Below are positions 25,490-33,214 of a stretch of 64,000 nucleotides of DNA, piece after piece. Position numbers and translations under genes: made by a program. The notes beneath the pieces were generated by a model that did no database searches, was not told the origin of the DNA, and worked only from the letters and a program-made list of their open reading frames with translations. Where the stretch lies: NCBI GenBank assembly GCA_002502245.1, contig DAPW01000007.1, positions 43,074 through 107,073 on the forward strand. The letters run 5' to 3'. This DNA is from Methanoregula sp. UBA154 (GTDB lineage: Archaea; Halobacteriota; Methanomicrobia; Methanomicrobiales; Methanospirillaceae). How positions within the stretch are numbered: the stretch's first letter is position 1; each line of letters opens with the position of its first letter.

Positions 25490-27294
25490 CCACGCCGGCC
25501 CGTGAAGAGCAGAAGAAAGAGGCGTTCCGGCTCTTCGAGAACGGGAGGTATCAGGAATCCCTGCAGATCTGCACGGGACTTCTGGCAGCAGATCGCGATG
25601 CCGCAGTCGAGGTCCTTACGGCAACCAACCTGTACTATACGGGAAAACTTGAGGACGCGGAGGTGTCTTTCCGGGACCTTTTACAGAAAATGCCGGACTC
25701 GTCGTACGTCCACAGTTACCTGGGAAAGATACTGGAAGAACGCCGCGATGAGGCGGCGATTACCGAGTACGCGACCGCCGTCCATCTCGATCCCACGAAC
25801 CAGGATGCGCTGCGGAGTTATGCGGAATACCTCCTTTCCCAGCGGGACCACCACGGGGCGCTGCCGGTTCTCCGCCGTCTTGTCCAGCTGGCAAAAAAAC
25901 CGGGGGATATCCAGAACCTGATGAGGGCCTTCATTGACATTGGGGACGGAGAGGAAGCCCTTGCACTCCAGGTAAAATATGGAGGGGGGAGTAAAAAGAC
26001 CCACGAATATATCGATGCGCTGGCAAAAACCGGCAACTACCGGCAGGCTGCTGAATCCGCCTGCCGGATCTACCGGGAGACAAAAGATCCGTCAGCACTC
26101 CGTAAGTATCTCGACTACCTTTCCCGCTACAATGTACCGGCCTCGCTCGAAGCCTATGCCACGTACGTCAGGGAAGGGTCGGACTGCGATCTCCTGTTCG
26201 ACTATATCCTGCTCCTGCAATCTGCCGGCGATTATGCCCGTGCACTGGACGAGACAGAGATCCTCCTCGCCCGTTCCCCGAACCCCTTCTACCGGCTGGT
26301 CCGGGCAGAACTGCTCGCAGCGCTGGGCAGGCATGACGGGGCGCTCGATTCCTACGAGCAGCTGGTCCGCGATGAACTGGGGTCGAAAAACGATCTGGAG
26401 ACCCTCGGTCTCGTCATCGGAAAGTACCGCAGGTACCTCATGACGCAGCTTCCTGCCGCTCCTGCAACCGAGCGGTTCCTTTCCATCGTATCCCGGGATG
26501 TCAACATCGCCAGCCTCCTTGAGACCGCACGGTTCTATGAGGACCAGAACCAGGAGACCGAGGCGCGGGCATGGTACTACCGGGCATACCGCACCGATTA
26601 CCTTACCGGTGGCCTGGCCTATGCACGGTATCTGTCGGCACGCGGGGAGGACCGTGAATGCGAAAAGGTGATGCTCTATATCCTGTCCAATGTGAAGAAA
26701 GGAGAGGATCTCGTTCATGTGGCATCGGTAATCCTTGACGAACTGGGGGGGATGTTCCGGCTGAAACGGCTCATGGACATGCTCGTGAAACGCTTGGAGG
26801 ACCGGCGATCTGCCCTGGACAGCCGCGGGCTTGAACTGCTGGCAATGGCTTTTTTCATCACCGCATCCAATGCTCTGGACGGGGCGGACTATCCGGGATG
26901 CAAGTATTACTGTCTCTGCGGGATCGATGTGATGCCCGTCCATACAACGTTAATCCTGCCGGAGGACTTCCTCAGGCTCATCCGTGCGTGCAAGGAGAAG
27001 TCTGTTGCTGACCGCCCGATCATGAACGTCCCGCAGGCGCAGAGGAAAACTGCTGCACCGGGTCCATCCGTCAGCGACCAGCTCGGTCTTGACGAGCGGG
27101 AGCAGAGGATTATCCTCTTCCTCCGCTCCCACCGGAAAGCAACCGAGATGGAACTCCGCACCCTGCTGGGCACCCGCAGGATCGCGGGTATCGTGAACCG
27201 GCTGGTGCAGAAAGCCGCACGGCAGGGAGTGAACCTTATCGAGAAGAAAGGTGTCGGGGAAAATGGAGTGGTCTATGAATATACCGGAACCTGA
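25486..27294 (+). CDS. TPR-repeat protein with C-terminal winged-helix domain
   Basis: 602 residues. The first 450 are helical repeats of TPR type (EEQKKEAFRLFENGRYQESLQ, ATNLYYTGKLEDAEVSFRDLL, AITEYATAVHLDP, SYAEYLLSQRDHHGALPVLRRL, YARALDETEILLARSPNPFY). Residues 530-602 (LDEREQRIILFLRSHRKATE, then LRTLLGTRRIAGIVNRLVQKAA and VYEYTGT) look like a winged helix. No signal peptide. It overlaps both the GT2 gene and the BrxD-like ATPase, implying one operon. The function is unknown: a scaffold plus DNA- or RNA-binding role is inferred from architecture only. Confidence 0.75.
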   Translation: MTTPAREEQKKEAFRLFENGRYQESLQICTGLLAADRDAAVEVLTATNLYYTGKLEDAEVSFRDLLQKMPDSSYVHSYLGKILEERRDEAAITEYATAVHLDPTNQDALRSYAEYLLSQRDHHGALPVLRRLVQLAKKPGDIQNLMRAFIDIGDGEEALALQVKYGGGSKKTHEYIDALAKTGNYRQAAESACRIYRETKDPSALRKYLDYLSRYNVPASLEAYATYVREGSDCDLLFDYILLLQSAGDYARALDETEILLARSPNPFYRLVRAELLAALGRHDGALDSYEQLVRDELGSKNDLETLGLVIGKYRRYLMTQLPAAPATERFLSIVSRDVNIASLLETARFYEDQNQETEARAWYYRAYRTDYLTGGLAYARYLSARGEDRECEKVMLYILSNVKKGEDLVHVASVILDELGGMFRLKRLMDMLVKRLEDRRSALDSRGLELLAMAFFITASNALDGADYPGCKYYCLCGIDVMPVHTTLILPEDFLRLIRACKEKSVADRPIMNVPQAQRKTAAPGPSVSDQLGLDEREQRIILFLRSHRKATEMELRTLLGTRRIAGIVNRLVQKAARQGVNLIEKKGVGENGVVYEYTGT

Positions 27295-28576
27295 ACCGAT
27301 GGACCGAAAGCGGCTGGAAAGCATCAATATTATCAATGCCCTGCGGCGGGGAACCGTCCCCGCGAGCGGGCTTGAACGGATTGCCGTTGGCCTGGATATC
27401 GAAGAGGGCGTGATAGGAAGGCAGCTGGACTATGTTGCACAGGGAGGCGGGGATACCAAGTTTATCCGTGGGGAGTACGGGAGCGGCAAGACATTCCTTG
27501 TCGCCCGGGCGCTCGAGATTGCCCGCAGCAAAGGGTTCGTCACCTCGCAGGTGGTAGTCTCGTCGCAGACACCGCTTCACAAACTGCGGGGGATCTACCA
27601 GCAGATCGCAGCAAACTTACGAACGCTCGAAGAGGAGCACGCGCTCAAGACTATTCTCGATAACTGGCTTTTTGCCATTGAGGAACGTCTCCTCTCGGTG
27701 GGCGGGGACGCGGCCGAAGACACAAAGCTCCAGTCCGCCACCGAGCGGGAGATCGAGACCTCCCTTGCCGGCATCAGTGAGGTGAACACGGCACTCGCGG
27801 CGGCGCTGCGGACGTATTACCGGGCCAACAATGCCGGGGACTTTGCCCGGGGGCAGGCTGCCCTCGGGTGGATCGCGGCTGAGCCCAATATCGGGAGGGA
27901 CTTCAAGGCAAAAGCCGGGATCCGGGGCGATATCGATGATGCTATCGCGTTCGTTTTCCTCCGGGGGCTCGTTGCCATCATCCACGGGGCAGGCTACCAG
28001 GGCCTTGCCATTGCGGTCGATGAGATGGAGACCACCCAGGGGCTCCAGCGCAGCCAGCGCGAGAAAGGCTACCAGACACTCGTCCAGATCATCGATGCGC
28101 TCGACCGTGGTGAGATGCCCCGCTGCTACTTCCTCTTCACCGGCACGCCGGCACTGTATGACGGTTCCCGCGGTATCCGCTCGATCCCCCCGCTCTACGA
28201 CCGCATCAGTGTCGTGCAGGACGACACGTACAAAAATCCCCGCCAGCCGCAGATCATCCTCTCGAAGTTCGACACGGCCAAACTCGAGCAGGTTGCCCTG
28301 AAGGTTCTGGACGTGTACGCAAAGGCATACTCAGAGCCGGACCGCGAACGGGTGTCGCACCGTTTCATCCGTGCAATGATCAGGAAGATCACGACCCGGT
28401 TTGGCGGCCGCATCGATATCATCCCCCGCATATTCCTCAAGGAATTTGTGGATATCCTCGACAAATGCGAACTGTATGACGAGTATAACCCGGCAGAAGG
28501 CTATGACTTCGATGCCGGGCACCTGCAGGGCGAACTGAAAAAGGAGGAGGAGGCGGTGATGGTTGTCAGGTTCTGA
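27275..28576 (+). CDS. BrxD-like P-loop ATPase (DUF2791 type)
   Basis: 433 residues from the ATG at 27275 (GGAGTGGT upstream). ATGs at 27263 and 27299 are also possible. ALRRGTVPASGLERIAVGLD precedes Walker A GEYGSGKT (66-73). A sensor-like SQVVVSSQTPLHKLRGIYQQI and Walker B region LAIAVDEMETTQ follow, then CYFLFTGTPALYDGSRGIRS and FGGRIDIIPRIFLKEFVDIL. This order matches the DUF2791 family that includes BREX-system BrxD. No other brx gene is visible, and the adjacent gene is the TPR/winged-helix protein overlapping it by 20 bases. It could be an orphan ATPase or half of an unrecognised two-gene system. Confidence 0.82.
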   Translation: MNIPEPEPMDRKRLESINIINALRRGTVPASGLERIAVGLDIEEGVIGRQLDYVAQGGGDTKFIRGEYGSGKTFLVARALEIARSKGFVTSQVVVSSQTPLHKLRGIYQQIAANLRTLEEEHALKTILDNWLFAIEERLLSVGGDAAEDTKLQSATEREIETSLAGISEVNTALAAALRTYYRANNAGDFARGQAALGWIAAEPNIGRDFKAKAGIRGDIDDAIAFVFLRGLVAIIHGAGYQGLAIAVDEMETTQGLQRSQREKGYQTLVQIIDALDRGEMPRCYFLFTGTPALYDGSRGIRSIPPLYDRISVVQDDTYKNPRQPQIILSKFDTAKLEQVALKVLDVYAKAYSEPDRERVSHRFIRAMIRKITTRFGGRIDIIPRIFLKEFVDILDKCELYDEYNPAEGYDFDAGHLQGELKKEEEAVMVVRF

Positions 28577-28622
28577 GGGGAGGGTGACAACCTTTTTTCA
28601 TAAGAGCGCCCAACGTACCGGT

Positions 28623-29177
28623 ATGCGCAGGGTATGGCCTCTCCTCCTTGTGGCAGCCGTCTTCGCCCTGAGCGGCCCGGTTGCCGGGGCTGTCGCAATG
28701 ACCATCGATGCCATGCCAAAGGATTCCCGGGTCGGGGATACCGTGACGTTCTCCGGGACAGTCACCGGTATCAATACGATCGCGGTCTACCTGTTCGTGA
28801 CCGGTCCCGCTCTCGACCCGCGCGGCGTCACCCTCGACAACCTGAATATCCCCACCGGCCGCGGGCTCTTTACGACGGCGCCGGTGAACATGGAGAACGG
28901 CAGCTGGTCGTACGTATGGGACACGTCCGTCATCCTCGGTACGCTGAAACCCGGGAATTATACCGTGCATGTTGTCGCCTCCCCGGTCGAACGCATGCGC
29001 TTCAACGAGGGCGAGTCTGCTTCGGCAGGGATTACGTTCCATCCACCGCTGGCAAATCAGGCCAGAACGCCCCTCGACCCGGTGCTGCCAATGGCTGCCT
29101 GCGGGGTTGCCGGGATCCTGTTCCTTGGAGCCGTATCGGGCAGGAACAGGATCTACGGACGCGAGCCGGATCAGTAA
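28623..29177 (+). CDS. Secreted, C-terminally membrane-anchored protein
   Basis: 184 residues from the ATG at 28623. A signal peptide (RRVWPLLLVAAVFALSGPVAGA), a single beta-sandwich-like ectodomain (SRVGDTVTFSGTVTGINTI to GNYTVHVVASPVERM) and a final hydrophobic segment (LPMAACGVAGILFLGAV) with a short basic tail. Ectodomain strands resemble those of methanogen surface-anchored Ig-like proteins. No exact family is recognised. It lies 46 bp after the BrxD-like gene, separated by a T-run, so it may be independent. Confidence 0.72.
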   Translation: MRRVWPLLLVAAVFALSGPVAGAVAMTIDAMPKDSRVGDTVTFSGTVTGINTIAVYLFVTGPALDPRGVTLDNLNIPTGRGLFTTAPVNMENGSWSYVWDTSVILGTLKPGNYTVHVVASPVERMRFNEGESASAGITFHPPLANQARTPLDPVLPMAACGVAGILFLGAVSGRNRIYGREPDQ

Positions 29178-29259
29178 CATCATGAACAGGATCGTGAAGT
29201 AAATCCGGTCCGGATCAATTCCGGTGTTTTTTTACAGAGATTCCACTATTTTTTTGCTT

Positions 29260-29658
29260 TGTCGAAACGGGCATGAACTTTGTCAGTTCACACCGGAACC
29301 ATGAAAATTGCAGATATGAGGGCTCCCCGCCTCAGGGCCCCTCGCGGGGCAAGGCGGGGCAGTTTGTGAATTTTCCAAAATGCTCCCTGTTATCATCGCA
29401 AATAATTGAGAGAGTAAAAAATCCTATAATCACATTTGTTTAATGCAATTTTCATGGGAAATCATTGAAATACCTGACGCTCCCGGGGCTTCGCCCCGTC
29501 GCTGGGGCGCCACGGCCGGGATAGTGCTGACCTGTTTTACAAAAAAAAGGACGTTTCAATACACGTTATTCCAGGGCATCGCCTGCGCCATGAGCCCCCG
29601 ACGGGGGCGGAGCTGGCGCAATGGGGGGATCTCATCTTTTCAAAGAAGTTTTCTACCG
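29260..29658 (+). repeat. Dispersed MITE-like repeat, near full-length copy (R4)
   Basis: It starts GTCGAAACGGGCATGAAC, continues GTTCACACCGGAACCATGAA, and carries GC hairpins (GGGGCAAGGCGGGG; GGGGCTTCGCCCCGTCGCTG). It contains TTTTCATGGGAAATCATTGA and AATACCTGACGCTCCC, then CGCCTGCGCCATGAGCCCCC, and ends ATCTCATCTTTTCAAAGAAG and TTTTCTACCG. Every block is in the order seen in R1 (12794-13259). Confidence 0.72.
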
Positions 29659-30031
29659 TGCACTTTTTTTTACTATGAATGCTGCAAAACATCTCTCCTC
29701 CGCCCGGGAGGTGAAACGGAGCCGGGAATACACCGGCCGTTCCAGAGGCCGGCTGGAAGGCCCGGGTGCAAAAAAAAGGTCATCATCCCCTCACCGGCAC
29801 CAACCGTCCGGCCAATCGCCGGAGCCACAGGAATGCAATATCCCTTATGGGTTTTTTTGCTGCGCACGTATCCCGACCGGGAACGCTGACCTTTGGGTAC
29901 CCGGTGCAGATGCAGGTGTTGCCTGACAGACGGCATCGTAAACGCCAGTCCCGCAGACGGTGGCAGGGCAGGAATACGGCGGGAGGTCGGTCATGAGGAT
30001 TGACACGCCGCCCTGCCAGTTTTTTTCTGTA
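29659..30031. other. Intergenic region with a strong hairpin and T-run
   Basis: No supported protein gene. TGGCAGGGC (29961-29969) pairs perfectly with GCCCTGCCA (30010-30018) and is followed by TTTTTTTT (30020-30027), a terminator-like structure for forward transcription although no forward gene is seen. A second GC-rich inverted pair (CCCGGG at 29702 and 29760) occurs upstream. A small RNA is possible. Confidence 0.4.
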
Positions 30032-31276
30032 CTAAAGTTCCCTTCTCACTCTCACCGACCGGGCATGGGCGTGGAGGCCTTCGGCGGTTGCAATGGTCTC
30101 GACAATGTCCCCTATCGCCTCAAGACCGTCCTGGTCGATGATCTCGACCGACGCGGTCTTGCAGAAGTGCTGCACGTCAAGCCCCGAATACATCTTCGCA
30201 TAACCGGCAGTGGGCAGGCAGTGGTTGGTCCCGACCGCGTAGTCCCCGCAGGCGACTGCAGAATACCTGCCGACAAAGATAGCGCCGGCGTTCTTTACTT
30301 TCATCACAACGGAGAGAGGGTCGGCAACCTGGATGGAGAGGTGCTCTGGCGCAACCATATCTGATGCGGCGATCGCCTGGTCCATGTCGGCAACGATCGC
30401 GTAGCCGGAGTTCTTCAGCGCCCCGGTGATGATCTCCTTCCGTGGGGCAGATTCGAGCTCCTGCCCGATCGCTTTCCCGACTTTTGCAGGAAGGGCCTTG
30501 TCCGTGGTGATCAGGATGCAGGCAGCATTGGGATCGTGTTCGGCCTGGGCAAGGATGTCGGCAGCTACGATCCGGGGGTCTGCCGTGCTGTCGGCAATGA
30601 TCCCGATCTCACTCGGGCCTGCCGGGAAATCGATCTCCGCATGCTCCCGGAGCATCATCTTCGCGAGCGTCACGTACACGTTACCGGGGCCCACGATCTT
30701 CTGCACCGGGCGGATGGACTCCGTGCCAAGCGCCATGGCCGCGACAGCCTGTGCACCACCGGCATTGTAGATCTCGGTGACCCCGGCAATATCGAGCGCA
30801 ACCAGCGTGAGGGGCTTGATCGGCGGCGGCGAGCAGGCGCAGACCTCTTTTACACCGGCAACCCATGCCGGCACGGCGCACATGAGCGCGGATGACGGAT
30901 AGGCAGCACGGCCTCCGGGGACATAGATGCCCACGCGGTTGAGGGCGGTTGTTTTGATACCGAGCACCACGCCGGGTTCCATCTCCTGCAGCCAGAGGTC
31001 ACGCGGTTTCTGGAGCTCGTGGAAGCGTTCGATGCGGGCATGTGCCTCGATCAGGCTCTCGACGACCTGTGCATCCACCAGGTCGTACGCTGCTTCGCGT
31101 TCTTCATCGGAGACCGCAATATCGCTCAGTTCCACGTATTTTTTCGCGAGATCGCGGAGGGCGTCGTCACCCTCGTTCTGCACCCGCGCAATAATCCCGG
31201 TGACTGTTGTGCGTGCATCCTCAAGGCTGGTCTTCCGGGCCCCAAGCCATGCATCGATCCCGACTTCCTTCCACAT
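30032..31276 (-). CDS. hisD: Histidinol dehydrogenase
   Basis: 414 residues. HisD signatures: GRAAYPSSALMCAVPAWVAG, GGAQAVAAMALGTESI, VDKIVGPGN-type KIVGPGNVYVTLAK, FPAGPSEIGIIAD, APEHLSIQ with the catalytic His/Glu, and GTNHCLPTAGYAKMYSGL near the zinc site. It oxidises histidinol to histidine in two NAD-dependent steps. It is isolated from hisC by more than 10 kb and has no gene on its own strand close by. Confidence 0.95.
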   Translation of the reverse strand: MWKEVGIDAWLGARKTSLEDARTTVTGIIARVQNEGDDALRDLAKKYVELSDIAVSDEEREAAYDLVDAQVVESLIEAHARIERFHELQKPRDLWLQEMEPGVVLGIKTTALNRVGIYVPGGRAAYPSSALMCAVPAWVAGVKEVCACSPPPIKPLTLVALDIAGVTEIYNAGGAQAVAAMALGTESIRPVQKIVGPGNVYVTLAKMMLREHAEIDFPAGPSEIGIIADSTADPRIVAADILAQAEHDPNAACILITTDKALPAKVGKAIGQELESAPRKEIITGALKNSGYAIVADMDQAIAASDMVAPEHLSIQVADPLSVVMKVKNAGAIFVGRYSAVACGDYAVGTNHCLPTAGYAKMYSGLDVQHFCKTASVEIIDQDGLEAIGDIVETIATAEGLHAHARSVRVRREL

Positions 31277-31502
31277 AGTGCGAATATCTCTTAGCGGAAA
31301 GGTTGTTAAGGTTTCGTTGAATGAGCCACCGCGTCAGCGAGGACGTATGGGGATAATGCTTCCGGAATTCTGCAACTTACGGGAAGGTTTGCCGGAATCC
31401 TGATGGGAATTCCCCGTCCTTAGATGATCTGCTTACTCTGCCGGCATACCCATAAGGGTAATTGCTATAGAGAACGCACAGAAAAGCATAGAAGATGGTA
31501 CC

Positions 31503-32525
31503 ATGGGCAGTCCCTACTTGAGCAGTAACGAATCGATCATCCTCTCAACGAATAATATCATCGTCAATACGGTTCCGGCCGAGGCAATCCTCACCAATGA
31601 ACGTCTCCTCCTCATCGACACCCGGCATACGGAGCTCCGGCCCCAGGACATCCCGTTCCACGCGATCGAGACGGTTACTATCAGTGAGAATGCCGATTCG
31701 GACCCGGTGCTCTCTCTTTCCCTCATGACCGGGCCCGGCCTCACACAGGCAATGGGCATCGTCTTTCCCCAGCCTCCCAAAATGCGGCGGGTAGCCGAAC
31801 GGGACGAATGGGCAATACGGCTCAAGGAACTGAGCCTCACCGCCGCACAGGACAGGGGAACGAAAGCCTTCGAAATTCTGCCCCCGTGGGTCCCCGGACC
31901 GCTTCCCGGGGAGGGTGATGCAGGACGGCCGGAGGATGAGTCGAAGTTCCGTAACCCGCCGCTTACACCCCGCAAGCCGCGTGAACCTGCCCCACCGGGG
32001 AACAGCACGGTTATAGCCGCAGGGGTGATCGTGGTTATCGTGCTCGGGCTGCTGGCAGGTGCGTACCTGTATGCCCCCTCGCTTTTCGGTACCGGCGGGG
32101 CCCCGCTCCCTCCCGAAACCCCGGTGTCAACAACAGCGCAGACCACGGTTCCGACCCCCGTGCCGACAACGGTTGCCACACCTGCAGTCACTCCCGCAGC
32201 CACAACCCCGGCAATTACCCCCATCCCGACAACGCCCCGGCCGGCAGTGCCACGGACCGGTGTCTGGATCCAGGTGAAGTACGAAGGTATGTTCAGTGGT
32301 TTCGCCGGTGCTCCGGGACGGTTCCGTGAGATTACCGATACGGGCGATCATCTCTATCAGATTCCTGCCAGGGATGAGATAGTAACGGCAACAATACAGA
32401 AACTGGATAATACAGGAAAACAGCTGACTGTCGAGATCTATAACGAGGGGGAACTGGTAAAAAGCGGGTCTGTATCCGCACCGAAAGGAACGGTAAGCAT
32501 TGGTGCAGACTTAAGAACCGTGTAA
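31503..32525 (+). CDS. PH-like domain membrane protein, short paralogue
   Basis: 340 residues in four parts. An N-terminal PH-like domain of about 110 residues opens the protein (GSPYLSSNESIILSTNNI; ILTNERLLLIDTRH). A charged linker and one membrane segment near residue 180 (VIAAGVIVVIVLGLLAGAYLY) follow. Then comes a Pro/Thr-rich stalk (PTPVPTTVATPAVTPAATTP) and an ectodomain of about 80 residues (GVWIQVKYEGMFSG to PKGTVSIGADL). It is paralogous to the gene at 33215 at both ends. The N-terminal part should face the cytoplasm, the C-terminal domain outside. No named family. Confidence 0.78.
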   Translation: MGSPYLSSNESIILSTNNIIVNTVPAEAILTNERLLLIDTRHTELRPQDIPFHAIETVTISENADSDPVLSLSLMTGPGLTQAMGIVFPQPPKMRRVAERDEWAIRLKELSLTAAQDRGTKAFEILPPWVPGPLPGEGDAGRPEDESKFRNPPLTPRKPREPAPPGNSTVIAAGVIVVIVLGLLAGAYLYAPSLFGTGGAPLPPETPVSTTAQTTVPTPVPTTVATPAVTPAATTPAITPIPTTPRPAVPRTGVWIQVKYEGMFSGFAGAPGRFREITDTGDHLYQIPARDEIVTATIQKLDNTGKQLTVEIYNEGELVKSGSVSAPKGTVSIGADLRTV

Positions 32526-32756
32526 GTTCCGGGTCCCCTTTTTTCATGAGAACGGAGGATTTTCTTTGCCGGACCAGTTTGTTCAGAATCCCGATATTGC
32601 CGCAGGTTCCCCGCAGGAGCAGGGGAGCCGGACACCGGGTACCGGCTTTTCCCGGTACCGGAAGAGGGCGTTTTTTTGCTCCCGCCGCTCCTCTGCTCAT
32701 TTGGAAATAACCAATACCTATCGCTCCACCCGATGCTCACGGAAAAGGATCATGCG

Positions 32757-33146
32757 ATGACCCAGGACTGCCGGCAATGCGGAAAGTGTTGCGAGAAGTG
32801 GGGATGGGACCAGAAAGGGATTATTGATGACCTTGTGCCATGGATCGCCGGTGACCGGCAGGATATCCTTCCATATGTTCTCATCCGCTTTACTGACGGG
32901 AGATACAGCACAGCAGCGCGACTGGCAGCATCAGACCTGCCCCGCATTGACCGTATTTATTACTGGGTTAATCCTGACGGGAAAAAGCGGTACTCATGCC
33001 CGTTCTATGAACGGCGGGGAGACGGGAAGGTCTACTGCAGGATCCATGATACAAAACCCGCTGTCTGCGTAGGATTTGCCCCGTGGACTGCGGTCTGGCA
33101 TGACTACGGGCTGAACTGCCCGGCCTGCCGGGATACTGCACCGTAA
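32757..33146 (+). CDS. YkgJ-type cysteine-cluster protein
   Basis: 129 residues from the ATG at 32757. The N-terminal CRQCGKCCEKW, central CPFYERRGDGKVYCRIHDTK, PAVCVGFAP and C-terminal CPACRD give the eight-cysteine pattern of the YkgJ family, thought to bind zinc or an iron-sulfur cluster. Function unknown. Similar proteins accompany diverse metal or methanogenesis genes. It lies between the two PH-like paralogues on the same strand, which may be incidental. An ATG at 32733 is an alternative start. Confidence 0.82.
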   Translation: MTQDCRQCGKCCEKWGWDQKGIIDDLVPWIAGDRQDILPYVLIRFTDGRYSTAARLAASDLPRIDRIYYWVNPDGKKRYSCPFYERRGDGKVYCRIHDTKPAVCVGFAPWTAVWHDYGLNCPACRDTAP

Positions 33147-33214
33147 CGCGAGCCGGGTGCACCTAAAAAGCATATCACGTCAAACAACAAAAAATGTAAA
33201 GAGCTGGTGAGCGC

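Noticed and set aside
27251..28576. A complete BREX defence locus
   Set aside because: Only the BrxD-like ATPase is present. None of the methylase, phosphatase, BrxC, BrxB or Lon-type genes is in the flanking 20 kb.
29659..30031. RNase P RNA or SRP RNA
   Set aside because: The universally conserved sequence blocks of these RNAs are not found, although the region is structured.
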